From the NCBI RefSeq assembly GCF_004349055.1, contig NZ_SMKX01000027.1, positions 16,888 to 80,887 of the forward strand: 64,000 nucleotides of DNA. The letters run 5' to 3'. The position numbers and the translations under genes are program-made. Of this stretch, positions 55,878 to 62,654 are shown piece by piece (positions within the stretch are counted from its first letter, which is position 1; every line of letters begins with the position of its first letter). The notes under the pieces were generated by a model, which was given only the letters and a program-made list of their open reading frames with translations, did not search any database and had not been told where the DNA came from. Origin of the DNA: Kribbella antibiotica. Its GTDB lineage: Bacteria > Actinomycetota > Actinomycetes > Propionibacteriales > Kribbellaceae.

Positions 55878-56821
55878 GAAGCCCCCACCGTCGAGGACTC
55901 GAACGAGCCAGGGGGCGGAGTCACGCCATGCTCGCGGCACCACTCGCCCGGTGGGCGCTGGGTCGGCCGGAGCATGCCACTGCTGGGCAGCTGCTGGATC
56001 GGGATCGGCGGCAGCGCGGGAAGCTCTTGCCCGGCCTCGGCGGCCAGCTCGTCGGCGTCCTTCTCCTCGGACATCCCGATCGGGCCGACCATCTGGGCGT
56101 TCAGGAACTGCCGGATCACCGGCTCCTCGCTGGACAGCAGCATCTCGCGCGGGCCGAACATGGCCAGGTGCCGGTGGTAGAGCATGCCGATGTTGTCCGG
56201 CACCTTGCGGGCGGTGTTGACGTCGTGGGTGACGATCAGGAACGTCGGACTGAACGCCTCGTTGAGGTCGATCATCACCTGGTTCAGGAACGAGGTCCGG
56301 ACCGGGTCCAGCCCGGAGTCGGGCTCGTCGACCAGCAGGATCTGGGGATCCAGCACCAGCGCGCGGGCCAGCCCGGCCCGCTTGCGCATGCCACCGGAGA
56401 TCTCGGCCGGAAGCTTGCGCTCGGCACCGACCAGACCGACCATCTCCATCTTCTCCATCACGATGGAGCGGATGTCGGACTCGGACTTCTTGGTGTGCTC
56501 GCGCAGCGGGAAGGCGACGTTGTCGTAGAGATCCATCGAGCCGAACATCGCGCCGTCCTGGAACAGCACCCCGAACATCCGGCGGACCTCGTACAGCTCA
56601 CGCTCGCTGCAGGTCGCGATATCCGTGCCCTCGATGAAGACATGGCCGCGGTCCGGCTTGAGCAGACCGATCAGCGTCTTCAGGAAAACGGACTTACCGG
56701 TACCGGAAGGGCCGAGCATCACGCAGATCTCACCGGCCGGCAGAGTCAGGGACACATCGCCCCAGATCAGCTGGCTACCAAAGGATTTGGTGAGACCTTC
56801 GACGCGGACTTCTACGCCCAC
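55874..56821 (-). CDS. mkl: Mce lipid-transport ATPase (Mkl/MlaF type)
   Basis: 315 aa from GTG 56821 with GAGGAGG about 6 nt upstream. ABC ATPase powering Mce import: Walker A GPSGTGKS (37-44), Q-loop FQDGAMFGSMDLYDN, signature ISGGMRKRAG (141-150), Walker B ILLVDEPDSGLDP with Glu166. The ~60-residue C-terminal extension is Pro/Glu-rich, as in Mkl. In M. tuberculosis mkl also lies between rplL and rpoB, but its mce operons are elsewhere. Here it heads an 11-gene coupled operon. Confidence 0.93.
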   Translation of the reverse strand: MGVEVRVEGLTKSFGSQLIWGDVSLTLPAGEICVMLGPSGTGKSVFLKTLIGLLKPDRGHVFIEGTDIATCSERELYEVRRMFGVLFQDGAMFGSMDLYDNVAFPLREHTKKSESDIRSIVMEKMEMVGLVGAERKLPAEISGGMRKRAGLARALVLDPQILLVDEPDSGLDPVRTSFLNQVMIDLNEAFSPTFLIVTHDVNTARKVPDNIGMLYHRHLAMFGPREMLLSSEEPVIRQFLNAQMVGPIGMSEEKDADELAAEAGQELPALPPIPIQQLPSSGMLRPTQRPPGEWCREHGVTPPPGSFESSTVGAS

Positions 56822-56899
56822 CGGTCCTCCTCACGGGATCATCACTGCGGTGCCCCGAACCGACGCGTACTTCGGTCTCAACGAGGGAGCAGTGGCCTA

Positions 56900-56929
56900 G
56901 GTTACGCACGAGTACGGTTTTGCGTAACC
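56900..56929 (-). promoter_or_regulatory. Inverted-repeat operator and promoter of the mce operon
   Basis: Perfect 9-bp inverted repeat GGTTACGCA (56900-56908) and TGCGTAACC (56921-56929) with a 12-nt spacer, centred about 93 nt upstream of mkl. On the minus strand the arms coincide with a possible TTACGC-N17-TAACCT promoter, so a dimeric repressor here would block polymerase. The regulator is not encoded in the window. Confidence 0.7.
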
Positions 56930-56972
56930 CCTCAAAGTCAAGCGATTGCGATCCTAGTCAGACCGGAATGCA

Positions 56973-57006
56973 AGAAGGGCAGTCCCCCGGAGGAGACTGC
57001 CCTTCT
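56973..57006 (-). terminator. rplJL terminator
   Basis: Perfect 12-bp stem AGAAGGGCAGTC/GACTGCCCTTCT (56973-56984 with 56995-57006), 10-nt loop, about 40 nt after the rplL stop. The downstream flank has TTGCATT. It separates rplJL from the mce operon. Confidence 0.85.
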
Positions 57007-57046
57007 CTACACATTCGTTACGTCCCGTAGCGGAACGTAACTGAGG

Positions 57047-57430
57047 TCACTTGAGGGTGACGGTGGCGCCGGCGCCTTCGAGGGCTTCCTTGGCCTTGTC
57101 GGCCGCAGCCTTGTCGACCTTCTCCAGGATCGCCTTGGGGGCGGACTCAACCAGGTCCTTGGCCTCCTTCAGACCAAGGCTCGTGAGACCGCGCACCTCC
57201 TTGATGACCTGAATCTTCTTCTCGCCGGCGCTCTCGAGGACGACGTCGAACTCGTCCTGAACCTCGACCTCGGCGGCCGGGGCGCCCGGGGCACCCGCAG
57301 CGGCAACGGCAACCGGGGCGGCGGCGGTGACGCCGAACTCCTCCTCGAATGCCTTAACGAACTCCGACAGCTCCAGCAGGGTCAGTTCCTTGAACTGGCC
57401 GAGGAGCTCTTCGGTGCTGAGCTTCGCCAT
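57047..57430 (-). CDS. rplL: 50S ribosomal protein L7/L12
   Basis: 127 aa from ATG 57430 ([20 protein letters not shown]). N-terminal dimerisation helix, Ala/Pro hinge ([20 protein letters not shown]) and the C-terminal factor-recruiting domain ([20 protein letters not shown]). It forms the L12 stalk that binds EF-Tu and EF-G, and lies 59 nt after rplJ. Confidence 0.98.
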   Translation of the reverse strand: MAKLSTEELLGQFKELTLLELSEFVKAFEEEFGVTAAAPVAVAAAGAPGAPAAEVEVQDEFDVVLESAGEKKIQVIKEVRGLTSLGLKEAKDLVESAPKAILEKVDKAAADKAKEALEGAGATVTLK

Positions 57431-57489
57431 GGTGGCGGTCCTTCCTAAACGGTGAATCACTGAATGGGGTACTGCGGGTGAGAACGGCC

Positions 57490-58110
57490 TCAGCTGTCAG
57501 CTGCGGCAGTCTCCTCGGTGCTCGCCTCGGCAGGTGCGTCGACCGTGTCCTGCACGGCCGTCTCCTCTGCCGCGGCCTCGGGAGCAGCAGCCCCGTCCGC
57601 CGGCAACTTGTCCTGCAGCGCTGCGAACAGGCGCGCGGCCTGCGACAGCGGAGCAGCGAACAACGACACCGCTTGCTGCGGAGCCGCCTTCATCGCACCT
57701 GCGAGCTTCGCGAGCAGAACCTCACGCGACTCCAGGTCAGCGAGCTTGGTGATCTCGTCGGTGCTGAGTGCCTTACCGTCCAGCACTCCGCCCTTGATGA
57801 CGAGAAGGGGATTCGCCTTGGCGAAGTCACGCAGTCCCTTGGCCGCAACCACTGCATCGCCCTTGATGAAGGCGATGGCCGACGGACCCTCGAGCAGCGA
57901 GTCGAACGACTCAACACCCGCGTCCTTGGCCGCAATCTTGGTCAGCGTGTTCTTCACCACGGCGTAGTTCACGTCGTCACCGAGCGCAGTCCGCAAGTTC
58001 TTCAGCTGCGCCACGGTAAGTCCGCGGTACTCGGTCAGCACGGCGCCGTTCGAGCTACGGAACTCGTCCGTGAGCTCTGCGACAGCGGCTGCCTTGTCCG
58101 GCCTCGCCAT
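57490..58110 (-). CDS. rplJ: 50S ribosomal protein L10
   Basis: 206 aa; L10 anchors the L12 stalk to 23S rRNA and in many bacteria represses its own leader. The core is standard ([20 protein letters not shown], then [19 protein letters not shown]). The final ~35 residues are a disordered Ala/Glu/Thr tail. GGAG lies 4 nt upstream of the ATG. The leader carries a terminator and a competing stem (separate entries). Confidence 0.97.
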   Translation of the reverse strand: MARPDKAAAVAELTDEFRSSNGAVLTEYRGLTVAQLKNLRTALGDDVNYAVVKNTLTKIAAKDAGVESFDSLLEGPSAIAFIKGDAVVAAKGLRDFAKANPLLVIKGGVLDGKALSTDEITKLADLESREVLLAKLAGAMKAAPQQAVSLFAAPLSQAARLFAALQDKLPADGAAAPEAAAEETAVQDTVDAPAEASTEETAAADS

Positions 58111-58154
58111 GGGGTCTCCTTCGATTGGCTTTCTCGCCGAGAACCCCTGAAGAC

Positions 58155-58190
58155 AAAAAAAGAACGCCCCTGCGCAAGTGGCAAGGGCGT
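58155..58190 (-). terminator. Attenuator terminator in the rplJ leader
   Basis: In the transcript, ACGCCCTTGC (58190-58181) pairs with GCAGGGGCGT (58173-58164), 10 bp with one G-U, loop 7 nt, followed at once by TCTTTTTTTG. This is the clearest intrinsic terminator in the window and it stands 45 nt before the rplJ ATG, so it must be conditional. Confidence 0.8.
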
Positions 58191-58222
58191 GAACATACAG
58201 TCACACTTCTCATCACCTGCGC
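58172..58222 (-). promoter_or_regulatory. L10 leader antiterminator pairing
   Basis: GCGCAGGTG (58222-58214) can pair fully, with one G-U, with CACTTGCGC (58180-58172). That pairing covers the terminator loop and two bases of its arm, so the two structures exclude each other. Upstream are hairpins CCCA/TGGG (58229-58242) and GTTGCT/AGCAAC (58250-58265). This is the arrangement expected for an L10 leader, in which excess L10-L12 selects the terminator. Confidence 0.7.
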
Positions 58223-58287
58223 GGGCCGCCCACCTGAGTGGGACTTTCAGTTGCTCGAGAGCAACAACCAGCGGTCTTCGGCAAGGT

Positions 58288-59487
58288 TTATTGTGCCTGA
58301 CGCTGGCGCTGTGGCCAAATCGGCGGTATCCACCGGTGCATCGCCGCTGCCGCCGCCCACCCGACACCGGCCATCACGACCACCGCAGGCCCCAACCCCA
58401 GTACGGCGGTTGCTCCGGCCAGCAGGAGTGGCCCACTACCGTTCCCGGTGTCCGCGAACAGACGGAACGCCCCGAGGAACTGAGCCCGCCCGACCGCTGG
58501 AGACGCATCGGCACCGAGCGTCATGATGACACCGGCGCCGAGCCCATTGCCCACACCCATCAGCAGTGCGACCGCAGTCAGCGTGGCAGTGGAGTGGGTG
58601 AGCGGGAGCAACAGATGCGCCAACCCCAGCACGAGCATCGACGGCACAGCGACCCATCTGCGGCCCATCCGGTCCATCACCGAGCCGGCTGGATAGAAGA
58701 GCAGCATGTCGACCGCACCGGAGAGCCCGAAGATGATGCTGGTGGTCTGCGCGTCCAGCCCGAGGTGCAAGGCCCACAGCGGTATGACGACCTGGCGTGA
58801 GGCGCGGACTGCTCCGACGAGCAGCGCACCGACGCCGAGAGTTCGCAGTACTGGCAGGTGTTCTCGGATCACGGTGAAGGTCGACTGGGCGACGACGGGC
58901 TGGCTGTTGCGGCGACGCCGTACGTGCTCGATGTCGGGAAGGCTGACCAGGACTATGCAGGCCAGTACGGCGCCGACGAAGTGAACCCAGTAGGCGCCGT
59001 CGGTTCCGAGGAAGCGCATCGCCAGTGCGCCGAGGAACGGGCCGATGAAGGAGCCGATGCGTTGGACGCCACCCAGCGTGGACAGGGCTCTCGCGCGCAG
59101 CTCGATCGGCACCGCCTCACTGAGGTATGCCTGCCGGGCCAGTCCCCACACCGAACCGGCCAGTCCGGTCACACCGATCGCCAGGGCGAGCATCCAGACA
59201 GTCAGAGCCAGCAGACAGCCAACCAGCGCTAGGGAAACCAGGACGGTCGCCCCCAGCATCGCCCGGCGCTCACCAATCTTCGTAGTGAGCGCACCGGCCG
59301 GGATGTCTCCGATGACCTGGCCCAGACCGGCCGCTGCGACGACTACACCAGCTATGGCCGGTGATGCGCCGAGATGTGTAGCCGATACCGCGATCACCGG
59401 GGCGATGGCGCCTTGGCCAATGCCATAGAGCAGTGCGGGCAGATAGACCGACGGTGCGATCTTGAGCAGCGCGGCCGGACCAGCCAT
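58288..59487 (-). CDS. MFS transporter
   Basis: 399 aa from ATG 59487, which shares a base with the IclR stop. Twelve hydrophobic segments are visible, with the loop-2 motif GALTTKIGERRAML and, in the second half, SVMDRMGRRWVAVPSM. This suggests a major-facilitator exporter or importer of small molecules. Its substrate is unknown; the upstream IclR regulator points to a carboxylic or aromatic acid or a sugar derivative. The last codons overlap the rplJ promoter. Confidence 0.88.
   Translation of the reverse strand: MAGPAALLKIAPSVYLPALLYGIGQGAIAPVIAVSATHLGASPAIAGVVVAAAGLGQVIGDIPAGALTTKIGERRAMLGATVLVSLALVGCLLALTVWMLALAIGVTGLAGSVWGLARQAYLSEAVPIELRARALSTLGGVQRIGSFIGPFLGALAMRFLGTDGAYWVHFVGAVLACIVLVSLPDIEHVRRRRNSQPVVAQSTFTVIREHLPVLRTLGVGALLVGAVRASRQVVIPLWALHLGLDAQTTSIIFGLSGAVDMLLFYPAGSVMDRMGRRWVAVPSMLVLGLAHLLLPLTHSTATLTAVALLMGVGNGLGAGVIMTLGADASPAVGRAQFLGAFRLFADTGNGSGPLLLAGATAVLGLGPAVVVMAGVGWAAAAAMHRWIPPIWPQRQRQAQ
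58290..58318 (-). promoter_or_regulatory. Candidate rplJ promoter
   Basis: TTGGCC (58313-58318) and CACAAT (58290-58295), 17 nt apart on the minus strand, inside the 3' end of the MFS gene. It predicts a start near 58283 and a leader of about 173 nt containing the attenuator. Confidence 0.5.
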
Positions 59488-60302
59488 CAGTTCGCTCCTG
59501 CTTGCGCCTTGGCCTGCTCTCGTCCGGCCGCGGTCGCCCCCAGCAACTCGGACACTTCCCAGGCAGCCGGGACAAGCCTGGCTCCGAACTCCAGCAGGAC
59601 CTCCGGGGGCATCCGCAGCTCCGGACCCGAGATGGACAGGCATCCGACGGCCTGACCGGAGTAGTCGAAGACAGCTGCCGCCACCGAGCAGATCCCCGGT
59701 GTTCGCTCAGTCATGGAAGTGGCGAACCCGCGCTCGCGGATCTCGGCCAACTGTGCGGCGACTACGTCGGGGTCGGTGATGGTGTTCGGCAGCACCTGCT
59801 CGAGCGGAGCGGACAGCACGTCCACCTGTCGCTGCCAGGGCGCGAACGCGAGCAGCACCTTGCCCGGGGCACCCTGCGGTAGCGGCAGTGGTACGCCGAA
59901 CTCGGTGTATGTACGTCTTAGCTGGTGCCGACTCTCCACCTGGTCGAGCACCATGCGGTGCCCACTGGGCAGTAGCTCATGTACAGCCGCCGTCTCCCCA
60001 GTCGCATCCCGGAGCACCCGCAGTACTGGCTGGGCCGCATCACGCAGGGTCGCCGGTATCCCACTGCTGTGAGCGAGCTGCACCACCAACGGTCCGATCG
60101 CATAGCGCCGCTGAACGGTCTGCCGAATCAGCCCGTTCTCCAACATCGCCAACAGCAGCCGATGCACCGTGCTGGTGGGCAGGCCGGTCGCGCGCGACAG
60201 ATCACTGATGCCCAAGTCCGGCGTACGGGCATCGAAGCAGCGCAGGATCGCCACCGCTCGGTCTATCGACTGCACCGACCCCCGAGGTATCGTTTCCTGC
60301 AT
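59487..60302 (-). CDS. IclR-family regulator (MFS-linked)
   Basis: 271 aa from ATG 60302. N-terminal winged helix (about 12-75: SVQSIDRAVAILRCFD, SRATGLPTSTVHRLLLAMLE) and C-terminal effector domain (GAPGKVLLAF, GICSVAAAVFDYSGQAVGCL). It is translationally coupled to the MFS gene. A perfect 19-bp palindrome 10 nt upstream of its start is the likely autoregulatory site. Confidence 0.92.
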   Translation of the reverse strand: MQETIPRGSVQSIDRAVAILRCFDARTPDLGISDLSRATGLPTSTVHRLLLAMLENGLIRQTVQRRYAIGPLVVQLAHSSGIPATLRDAAQPVLRVLRDATGETAAVHELLPSGHRMVLDQVESRHQLRRTYTEFGVPLPLPQGAPGKVLLAFAPWQRQVDVLSAPLEQVLPNTITDPDVVAAQLAEIRERGFATSMTERTPGICSVAAAVFDYSGQAVGCLSISGPELRMPPEVLLEFGARLVPAAWEVSELLGATAAGREQAKAQAGAN

Positions 60303-60312
60303 TACAGGATCA

Positions 60313-60331
60313 TATCCCGCAATGCGGGATA
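60313..60331 (-). promoter_or_regulatory. IclR operator (perfect palindrome)
   Basis: TATCCCGCA-A-TGCGGGATA, 9+1+9 perfect, 10-28 nt upstream of the IclR start codon, so the protein would sit on its own promoter or leader. The size and symmetry match IclR-family operators. Confidence 0.75.
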
Positions 60332-60349
60332 CCTGCCGCACAGGGGTGT

Positions 60350-60375
60350 GCCCGGCGTCCTGACGGACGCCGGGC
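60350..60375 (-). terminator. Terminator after ridA
   Basis: Perfect 11-bp stem GCCCGGCGTCC/GGACGCCGGGC (60350-60360 with 60365-60375) with a TGAC loop, 20 nt after the ridA stop. It ends the kdgK-iclR-ridA transcript. Confidence 0.8.
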
Positions 60376-60395
60376 GCAGCAGGCTGATCCGCCGG

Positions 60396-60800
60396 TCAGC
60401 TCAGGACGGCGAGGGCGTCGATCTCGACGAGCATGTCGGGGAGCGGGAGGCCCGTGAAGACGGTGGTGCGGGACGGCAGGACGCCGCTCGGGGTGCGGGT
60501 CGAGACGAAGTCGGCGTAGGCCTCGTTCATGGCGCCGAAGTCGTCGCGGGTGGTGAGGTAGACGCGCAGCATCACGACGTCGTCCAGGCTGCCACCGCCG
60601 GCCTTGAGGATCGCCTCGATGTTCTGCAGGACCCGGGTGGTCTGGGCCTTCACATCGCCGACGAACACGAACTCACCGGTCGCCGGGTCGACCGAACCCT
60701 GGCCGGAGACCTGCAGGACGTTGCCCTTGCGGACACCCTGCGAGAACACCGGCATCGGGGCAGGCGCGTCGGTGGTGGAGACGGCGGTCTTGTCGGACAT
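60396..60800 (-). CDS. ridA: RidA-family enamine/imine deaminase
   Basis: 134 aa from ATG 60800, trimeric YjgF/YER057c/UK114 family. RidA hydrolyses reactive 2-aminoacrylate-type enamines/imines released by PLP dehydratases. The catalytic arginine corresponds to Arg111 in PSRTTVFTGLPLPDMLVEID, with GQGSVDPATGEFV and QNIEAILKAGGGSLDDVVML conserved. Its neighbours, a PLP fold-III deaminase and a keto-sugar-acid kinase, suit that role. It lies 13 nt after the IclR gene. Confidence 0.9.
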   Translation of the reverse strand: MSDKTAVSTTDAPAPMPVFSQGVRKGNVLQVSGQGSVDPATGEFVFVGDVKAQTTRVLQNIEAILKAGGGSLDDVVMLRVYLTTRDDFGAMNEAYADFVSTRTPSGVLPSRTTVFTGLPLPDMLVEIDALAVLS

Positions 60801-60813
60801 CAGATCGGACCTC

Positions 60814-61548
60814 TCAGTTGTAGTCGGCGCTGATCGCCTGGGTGGTGGCAAGCAGCTCAGGTAGAAGCTCGAGCACCTGCTCATAGTTCAGCAGCACGTC
60901 CGGCACAGACACCGAGACGGCTCCGACAATGCGGCCCGCCTGGTCCATGACCGGCGCACCGATGCAGTTCATGAACGACTCGTGTTCAGCGCGGTCCTGC
61001 GCCCAGCCGCGAGTTCTGACACCATCCAGCTCGTCGCGCAGGGCGTCAGCGCTGGTGATGGTCTGCGGCGTGTACCCGTGGTAGTCCAGCGAGGCCAGCA
61101 CCGCTTCGCGCTGCCGCTTGGGCTGGGCCGCCAGCAGGATCTTCCCCACTGCCGTGCAGTGCAGCGCAGCCGGTACGCCGACCTGCGAGTACATGCGGAT
61201 CGTTCGCACGCTCTCGAGCTTGTCGATGTAGATGACCTCACCGTTCTCCCATGCTGCAAGGTGAACGGTCTGACCGGTCTTCTGATTCAGCTGCCGCAGA
61301 TGCGGTGCAGCAACCTCCCGTACGACGTGCTGCTCGCGCGCGGCATCGGCCAACGCGAACAAGCGAGAACCCAGCCGATAGCGGTGGGCCTCATCGCGTC
61401 GTACGAAGCGGTCTGCCTCCATAGTGCGCAGGAGCCGCAGCACCGTGGTCTTGTGGACGCCCAGCTCGGTGGCGAGCTGATCCAGCGACCGCTCCCCCTC
61501 GCCCAAGCTGGCAAGGATCTGCAGTGCTCTCGCGAGACTCTGACTCAT
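60814..61548 (-). CDS. IclR-family regulator (kdgK-linked)
   Basis: 244 aa from ATG 61548, 4-nt overlap with the kinase stop. Winged helix (SLARALQILASLGEGERSLD, ELGVHKTTVLRLLRTMEADR) and effector domain (VPAALHCTAVGKILLAAQPK, MNCIGAPVMDQAGRIVGAVS). KdgR-type IclR proteins sense 2-keto-3-deoxygluconate, which would fit this locus. Likely sites are the GTTGC/GCAAC repeats in the divergent region 62565-62637. Confidence 0.9.
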   Translation of the reverse strand: MSQSLARALQILASLGEGERSLDQLATELGVHKTTVLRLLRTMEADRFVRRDEAHRYRLGSRLFALADAAREQHVVREVAAPHLRQLNQKTGQTVHLAAWENGEVIYIDKLESVRTIRMYSQVGVPAALHCTAVGKILLAAQPKRQREAVLASLDYHGYTPQTITSADALRDELDGVRTRGWAQDRAEHESFMNCIGAPVMDQAGRIVGAVSVSVPDVLLNYEQVLELLPELLATTQAISADYN

Positions 61549-62516
61549 ACCCGCGTCGCCGCCCACTCGTCGTCGGCCGCGTCGAGCAGTCTGTCCCGTA
61601 GCGCCTGGCTAGGCGGTGCCGCGTGATCCTCTGGAACCGCCAGCACTGCTGCGGCGTTCAGATGCCCTAACCGCAAACGCTGCTTCATCGGCAGACCCTC
61701 TAGCGTGCCTGCGAGGAATCCGGCTGCGAACGCATCCCCCGCACCGACCGGCTCGACCACCTGAACGGTGAGCGCCGGAACCGCAGTGCGGCGACCATCC
61801 GGCTCTAACGCCACCGCAGTATGCGAGTCGTTCTTCACTACCAACGTGCACTTCTTGTCGAGCCGCTCATGCAGCTCAGCGGGATCATCCGTCCCCGCGA
61901 ACACCAGAGCCTCATCAGCCCCGATCAGTACGACGTCAGCCGCGCGCAGCAACCGCCATAGCGGCTCCGGGTCCTTGTCGCGCCACAGCACCGGCCGCCA
62001 GTTCAGATCGACACTCAGCACGAAGTCACCGCGCAGCTCGTCCAGCATCCGCGCAGTGTCGTCGGACAGTGCGGCGGTGATGCCGGTGGTGTGCACGATC
62101 TTGGCGCCGTGGAGCCGCTCGGACACCTCGGGCCGTTGCAGGAACGCGGGGCTCATCGCCGATGCTGCCGAACCGGCTCGGTAGTAGTGCATCCGGGAGC
62201 GACCGTCGATCGACTCCTTGACATACAGCGCGGTCGGTCGCTGCGGATCAATCTCCACACCGCCGACCTCGACACCCCGTCCGCGCAGATCGCGCAGCAC
62301 CTGGCGACCGAAGCCGTCGTCGCCCAGCCGAGACACCCAGCTGGTCGGCACGCCCAGACCAGCCAGACCGCCGGCCACGTTGCACTCGGCGCCACCCACG
62401 GACCGGCGGAACGTCGCCACGTCCTCGAGTGGCCCAGCGGCGCCCGCGAGCATGATCATCGCCTCGCCGATGCAGACCACCTGACCGGTCTCCGTCGCAG
62501 CGCGCGGGTCGGGCAT
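61545..62516 (-). CDS. kdgK: 2-keto-3-deoxygluconate kinase (PfkB family)
   Basis: 323 aa ribokinase-fold enzyme. GGAECNVAGGLAGLG (41-55) and the catalytic GAGDAFAAGFL with Asp261 define PfkB kinases. HYYRAGSAASA (Tyr111, Tyr112, Arg113) and DLNWRPVLW (Arg174) match the carboxylate-binding residues of KDG kinases rather than ribokinase or fructokinase (compared from memory with Thermus KDGK). It would make 2-keto-3-deoxy-6-phosphogluconate for an Entner-Doudoroff aldolase, which is not in the window. It is the first gene of a kinase-IclR-RidA operon. Confidence 0.8.
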   Translation of the reverse strand: MPDPRAATETGQVVCIGEAMIMLAGAAGPLEDVATFRRSVGGAECNVAGGLAGLGVPTSWVSRLGDDGFGRQVLRDLRGRGVEVGGVEIDPQRPTALYVKESIDGRSRMHYYRAGSAASAMSPAFLQRPEVSERLHGAKIVHTTGITAALSDDTARMLDELRGDFVLSVDLNWRPVLWRDKDPEPLWRLLRAADVVLIGADEALVFAGTDDPAELHERLDKKCTLVVKNDSHTAVALEPDGRRTAVPALTVQVVEPVGAGDAFAAGFLAGTLEGLPMKQRLRLGHLNAAAVLAVPEDHAAPPSQALRDRLLDAADDEWAATRV

Positions 62517-62654
62517 CTGCGCTCCTGAGGTCCGGGGTGATGGGATAGGTGTGAAACAGCGTCCGTTGACGCAACTTCGAGCGTGATGCTACAACCGTCA
62601 GGTCAGGATATGCAATGAACGTTGCGTATTCTGCAACTACTCCCAGGGGACTCG
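62517..62654. promoter_or_regulatory. Divergent control region, kdgK operon / PLP deaminase
   Basis: 138 nt with three related inverted repeats: GTTGACGCAAC (62565-62575); a 22-bp imperfect palindrome centred on GCAA-N6-TTGC (62608-62629, 8 of 11 pairs); and GTTGC-N7-GCAAC (62621-62637). The repeated GTTGC/GCAAC half-site suggests cooperative binding by the local IclR protein. The last repeat ends 17 nt before the deaminase ATG, overlapping its leader. Confidence 0.6.
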
